This document shows, in pieces, positions 59,733-64,000 of a DNA stretch of 64,000 nucleotides. The notes below the pieces were generated by a model, which did not search any database, had not been told where the DNA came from, and was given only the letters and a program-made list of their open reading frames with translations. The translations under genes and the position numbers were made by a program. The DNA is from Pseudomonas fluorescens. GTDB taxonomy: Bacteria; Pseudomonadota; Gammaproteobacteria; Pseudomonadales; Pseudomonadaceae. The DNA is taken from NCBI RefSeq assembly GCF_000802965.1, contig NZ_JSAK01000008.1, positions 161,189 to 225,188 of the forward strand, read 5' to 3'. Positions within the stretch are counted from its first letter, which is position 1; every line of letters begins with the position of its first letter.

Positions 59733-60623
59733 TTACTGTTCAGTGGTTTCTTTGGGAAAGTCCGGGCCAGCCTTGCTGCCATCGTCTTTCGGTGGCCCGC
59801 TTTCACTGCGAATCTGTGCATGGCTGATCAACGCAAAGATAAAACTGCCACCCACGATATTCCCCACCAGTGTCGGCCCGGCGAACACCAGCCAGAAATC
59901 TTTCCACGGGAGTTCGCCGGCAAACACCAGATAACCGACCTCGAGCGAACCGACCACGATGTGCGTGAAATCACCCAGCGCCATGAGGTAGGTGATGAGG
60001 ATGATAATCCACATCTTGGCGCTCTCCATGGACGGGATCATCCAGACCATGGTGGCGATCATCCAGCCAGAGATGATGCCCTTGGCGAACATCTGACTGA
60101 CGTCGTTTTCCATGACCTTGCGACCGATGTCGAGGAAGGCTACGTCGGTCTTGCTGTCGAAAATCGGCAGCTCCAGCATGACGTAAGCCACCAGCAAGGT
60201 GCCGCAGAGGTTGCCGATCAGCACCACTGCCCACAGCCGCAGCAATCGGCCAAAATTGCCCAGCGTAGGCTTGCTCATGATCGGCAGCACGGCGGTCAGA
60301 GTGTTTTCGGTGAAGAGTTGCTGACGGGCAAGAATCACCGCGAGAAAGCCGGCGCAATAACCGAAACTGGCGATCACCTTGAAACCTTCGCCGTCCGGCA
60401 GACGGGAATTGAGCAGGCCCATGCCCATCAACGACAGGCCCATGGTCAGTCCGGCGGCTAACGCTGACCACCATAGCGCGGCCACGCTGCGCTCCAGTTC
60501 CTTATCGCCCTGGGTACGGATAATTTCGTGCAGAACCGCCGCGCGTGGCGGCTGGTTTTTTTCGACCTCGTGCTGCTCTTTCGCCGAGAGGTCGGGGGTC
60601 TTGCCATCTTTTTTAGTGTCCAT
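59733..60623 (-). CDS. Formate/nitrite transporter family channel (YfdC-like)
   Basis: The 296-residue protein has six membrane helices of the FNT fold, e.g. SALAAGLTMGLSLMGMG, GFLAVILARQQLFTENTL and TLVGNIVGGSFIFALISH. A charged N-terminal tail of about 45 residues and a charged C-terminal tail are like YfdC rather than FocA. The transported anion is unknown. Confidence 0.87.
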   Translation of the reverse strand: MDTKKDGKTPDLSAKEQHEVEKNQPPRAAVLHEIIRTQGDKELERSVAALWWSALAAGLTMGLSLMGMGLLNSRLPDGEGFKVIASFGYCAGFLAVILARQQLFTENTLTAVLPIMSKPTLGNFGRLLRLWAVVLIGNLCGTLLVAYVMLELPIFDSKTDVAFLDIGRKVMENDVSQMFAKGIISGWMIATMVWMIPSMESAKMWIIILITYLMALGDFTHIVVGSLEVGYLVFAGELPWKDFWLVFAGPTLVGNIVGGSFIFALISHAQIRSESGPPKDDGSKAGPDFPKETTEQ

Positions 60624-60682
60624 GGGATTCCTGAACCGCTGGCGTGTCGTTTAGGTACGACATTTGCGGACCGGCATCCGTT

Positions 60683-60789
60683 CTGTAGGAGCTGCCGAAG
60701 GCTGCGATCTTTTGATCTTGTTTTTGAGCTGTCAGTAACGACGACAGAATCAAGATAAAAATCTCACAGCCTGCGGCAGCTCCTACAGG
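60683..60789. repeat. REP inverted pair (GCCGAAGGCTGCGATCTTTT type), diverged right arm
   Basis: The left arm is CTGTAGGAGCTGCCGAAGGC and the right arm ends GCCTGCGGCAGCTCCTACAG, with ATCTCACAG instead of GATCGCAG, so one arm has drifted. Confidence 0.85.
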
Positions 60790-60796
60790 TCTCGCA

Positions 60797-61201
60797 TTAT
60801 TCGACGCTGGCGTCGTCCTTGAACTGGTCTTTGACGTACTTGATCTCGGTCCGGCCGTGTGGCGCAGGGAGTCCGTCTTCACCCAGGTTGACGAACACGA
60901 TCTTCTCCACGGTCAGGATGCTTTTGCGGGTGATCTTGTTCCTCACTTCGCACTTGAGGGTGATGGAGGTGCGACCGAACTCGGTGGCGGTGATACCCAG
61001 CTCGATGATGTCGCCCTGGCGCGAGGCGCTGACGAAGTTGATTTCGGAAATGTACTTGGTCACCACGCGCTGATTGCCCAGTTGGACGATAGCGTAGATC
61101 GCCGCTTCTTCGTCGAGCCAGCGCAGCAGGCTGCCGCCGAACAGCGTGCCGTTGGGATTGAGGTCTTCGGGTTTAACCCATTTGCGGGTGTGGAAATTCA
61201 T
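60797..61201 (-). CDS. Acyl-CoA thioesterase, hotdog fold (YciA-like)
   Basis: This 134-residue single-hotdog protein has LNPNGTLFGGSLLRWLDEEAAIYAI, the catalytic-helix pattern of YciA/BFIT thioesterases, where the Asp of WLDE is catalytic. ATG 61201 has AGGAG 5 nt upstream. It is divergent from ahcY. The acyl substrate is unknown. Confidence 0.85.
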   Translation of the reverse strand: MNFHTRKWVKPEDLNPNGTLFGGSLLRWLDEEAAIYAIVQLGNQRVVTKYISEINFVSASRQGDIIELGITATEFGRTSITLKCEVRNKITRKSILTVEKIVFVNLGEDGLPAPHGRTEIKYVKDQFKDDASVE

Positions 61202-61320
61202 GGTCACTCCTGAGCGTCTTGCCGAATGATGGGCGGTATCTTGGCAGACCCCGGTCCAGAGCTCTATTAACCATCGACTATGGTCTCGATTACCGTTCGG
61301 TCATTGACCAGCAGAAAGGC

Positions 61321-62935
<1,615 letters not shown>

Positions 62936-62945
62936 TTCGCTGACT

Positions 62946-62983
62946 GGCAACGCGGTGTTCTGATACACCGTGTTGCCTGTTTC
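62946..62983 (+). terminator. Terminator-like hairpin after ahcY
   Basis: GGCAAC-G-CGGTGT pairs with ACACCG-T-GTTGCC over a 6-nt loop, then TGTTTC. The T tract is weak, but the stem is long. Confidence 0.65.
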
Positions 62984-63063
62984 GCCAGCAAGCCGGCTCC
63001 TACAAGTGAGCGGTCGTACATCGTGTACGACGTAAACCCTGTAGGAGCCGGCTTGCTGGCGAA
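62981..63063. repeat. REP inverted pair (GGAGCCGGCTTGCTGGCGA type)
   Basis: TTCGCCAGCAAGCCGGCTCC faces GGAGCCGGCTTGCTGGCGAA between ahcY and metF. Confidence 0.9.
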
Positions 63064-63111
63064 AGCGGACAAAATGGCCCCACAGGCTTACGCGTTTCCA
63101 AGGATATGACC

Positions 63112-63957
63112 ATGTCCCAAGATCGTCGCTACAGCTTCGAGTTCTTCCCTACGAAGACCGACGCTGGGCATGAAAAGCTGCTTGCCACTGCCCGTCAGTT
63201 GGCCTCGTACAACCCCGATTTCTTTTCCTGCACCTACGGCGCTGGCGGTTCGACCCGTGATCGCACGCTCAACACCGTGTTGCAGCTCGAAATCGAAGTC
63301 AAAGTTCCTGCCGCACCGCACCTGTCTTGCGTGGGCGACAGCAAGGACGACTTGCGCGGCCTGCTGAGCCAATACAAGGCCGCCGGCATCAAGCGTATCG
63401 TTGCCCTGCGCGGTGACCTGCCTTCCGGCATGGGCATGGCCAGCGGCGAAATGCGCCACGCCAATGACCTGGTTGAATTCATTCGTGAAGAGACCGGCGA
63501 TCATTTCCACATCGAAGTCGCTGCTTACCCGGAAATGCATCCGCAAGCACGCAACTTCGAAGACGATATCGCCAATTTCGTGCGCAAGGCCAACGCCGGC
63601 GCCGACAGTGCGATCACCCAGTACTTCTTCAACGCGGACAGTTACTTCTACTTCGTCGAGCGGGTACGGGCTGCAGGTGTGAACATCCCGATCGTGCCGG
63701 GGATCATGCCGATCACCAACTACAGCAAACTCGCGCGCTTCTCTGACGCTTGCGGTGCGGAAATCCCGCGCTGGATCCGCAAGCAACTGGAAGCCTACGG
63801 CGACGACACCCAGAGCATTCAACGCTTTGGTGAACAAGTCATCACCGAGATGTGCGAAAGACTGCTGCAAGGTGGAGCACCAGGGTTGCACTTCTACACA
63901 CTGAATCAGGCCGAAGCCAGCCTGGCAGTGTGGAACAACCTGAAGTTGCCGCGTTAA
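63112..63957 (+). CDS. metF: Methylenetetrahydrofolate reductase
   Basis: The 281-residue flavoprotein reduces 5,10-methylene-THF to 5-methyl-THF for methionine synthesis. Blocks YSFEFFPTKTDAG, CTYGAGGSTRDRT, RIVALRGDLPSG and ITQYFFNADSYF are typical. ATG 63112 is preferred to ATG 63106 because AGGA at 63101-63104 is well spaced only for the former. It completes the methyl-cycle set with metK and ahcY. Confidence 0.96.
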   Translation: MSQDRRYSFEFFPTKTDAGHEKLLATARQLASYNPDFFSCTYGAGGSTRDRTLNTVLQLEIEVKVPAAPHLSCVGDSKDDLRGLLSQYKAAGIKRIVALRGDLPSGMGMASGEMRHANDLVEFIREETGDHFHIEVAAYPEMHPQARNFEDDIANFVRKANAGADSAITQYFFNADSYFYFVERVRAAGVNIPIVPGIMPITNYSKLARFSDACGAEIPRWIRKQLEAYGDDTQSIQRFGEQVITEMCERLLQGGAPGLHFYTLNQAEASLAVWNNLKLPR

Positions 63958-63974
63958 GCAAAAGCGGTAAAGGC

Positions 63975-64000
63975 AAGATCAAAAGATCGCAGCTTTCGGC
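63975..64000. repeat. Start of a REP element at the window edge
   Basis: AAGATCAAAAGATCGCAGCTTTCGGC is the left arm of a GCGATCTTTT-type REP and runs off the window after metF. Confidence 0.7.

Overview
The window reads as chromosomal DNA of a fluorescens-group Pseudomonas. The coding sequence is GC-rich. Gene order matches the known Pseudomonas carnitine/choline/betaine region and the tkt-epd-pgk-fba and metK/ahcY/metF regions. More than twenty paired REP-type inverted repeats of at least four sequence families sit between genes. Gene calls rest on reading the translations and on family knowledge; no database search was run.

Layout. 1-800: tail of an unidentified gene, a short XRE regulator and a DUF3010 protein. 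0.9-20.8 kb: quaternary amine catabolism. This holds cdhR with caiX-cdhC-cdhA-cdhB and a gamma-butyrobetaine dioxygenase (carnitine to glycine betaine), gbdR, a one-chain L-serine dehydratase, the choline ABC importer choXWV, the BCCT transporter betT, and betI-betB-betA (choline to glycine betaine). Together they import choline, carnitine and gamma-butyrobetaine, turn them into glycine betaine, and dispose of serine at the end of the demethylation route. 21.0-23.0 kb: an AT-richer three-gene cassette, a Fe(II)/2-oxoglutarate oxygenase with an AzlC/AzlD amino-acid exporter. 23.3-37.5 kb: housekeeping and transport genes (TldD/TldE-like pair, MdtD-like MFS, dbpA, YhiN-like flavoprotein, YccS-like FUSC protein, periplasmic binding protein, ElaA, wHTH, YgjP, and a REC-PAS-GGDEF-EAL regulator).

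37.8-41.5 kb is an accessory patch: a PL7 alginate lyase, a gene whose C-terminal half is unmistakably ubiquitin, a 61-residue exported protein upstream of it, and a hipBA module flanked by two copies of the fba 3' end. 41.5-50.3 kb: fba, two small lipoproteins, pgk, epd, tkt, then an ArsR-methyltransferase fusion and metK. 50.5-57.4 kb: ligB, yqjC-like, cytochrome c', mltA, a MAPEG protein, an EamA transporter and an MFS transporter. 57.7-59.7 kb: a full-length homologue of ExoU, the P. aeruginosa phospholipase effector that uses ubiquitin as activator. 59.7-64 kb: an FNT channel, a hotdog thioesterase, ahcY under a SAH riboswitch, and metF.

The most striking observation is a near-eukaryotic ubiquitin domain without the terminal di-glycine in the same 20 kb as an ExoU homologue. 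Next come the oxygenase/AzlCD cassette, whose oxygenase is split at an A7 run, and the fba 3'-end duplication around hipBA.
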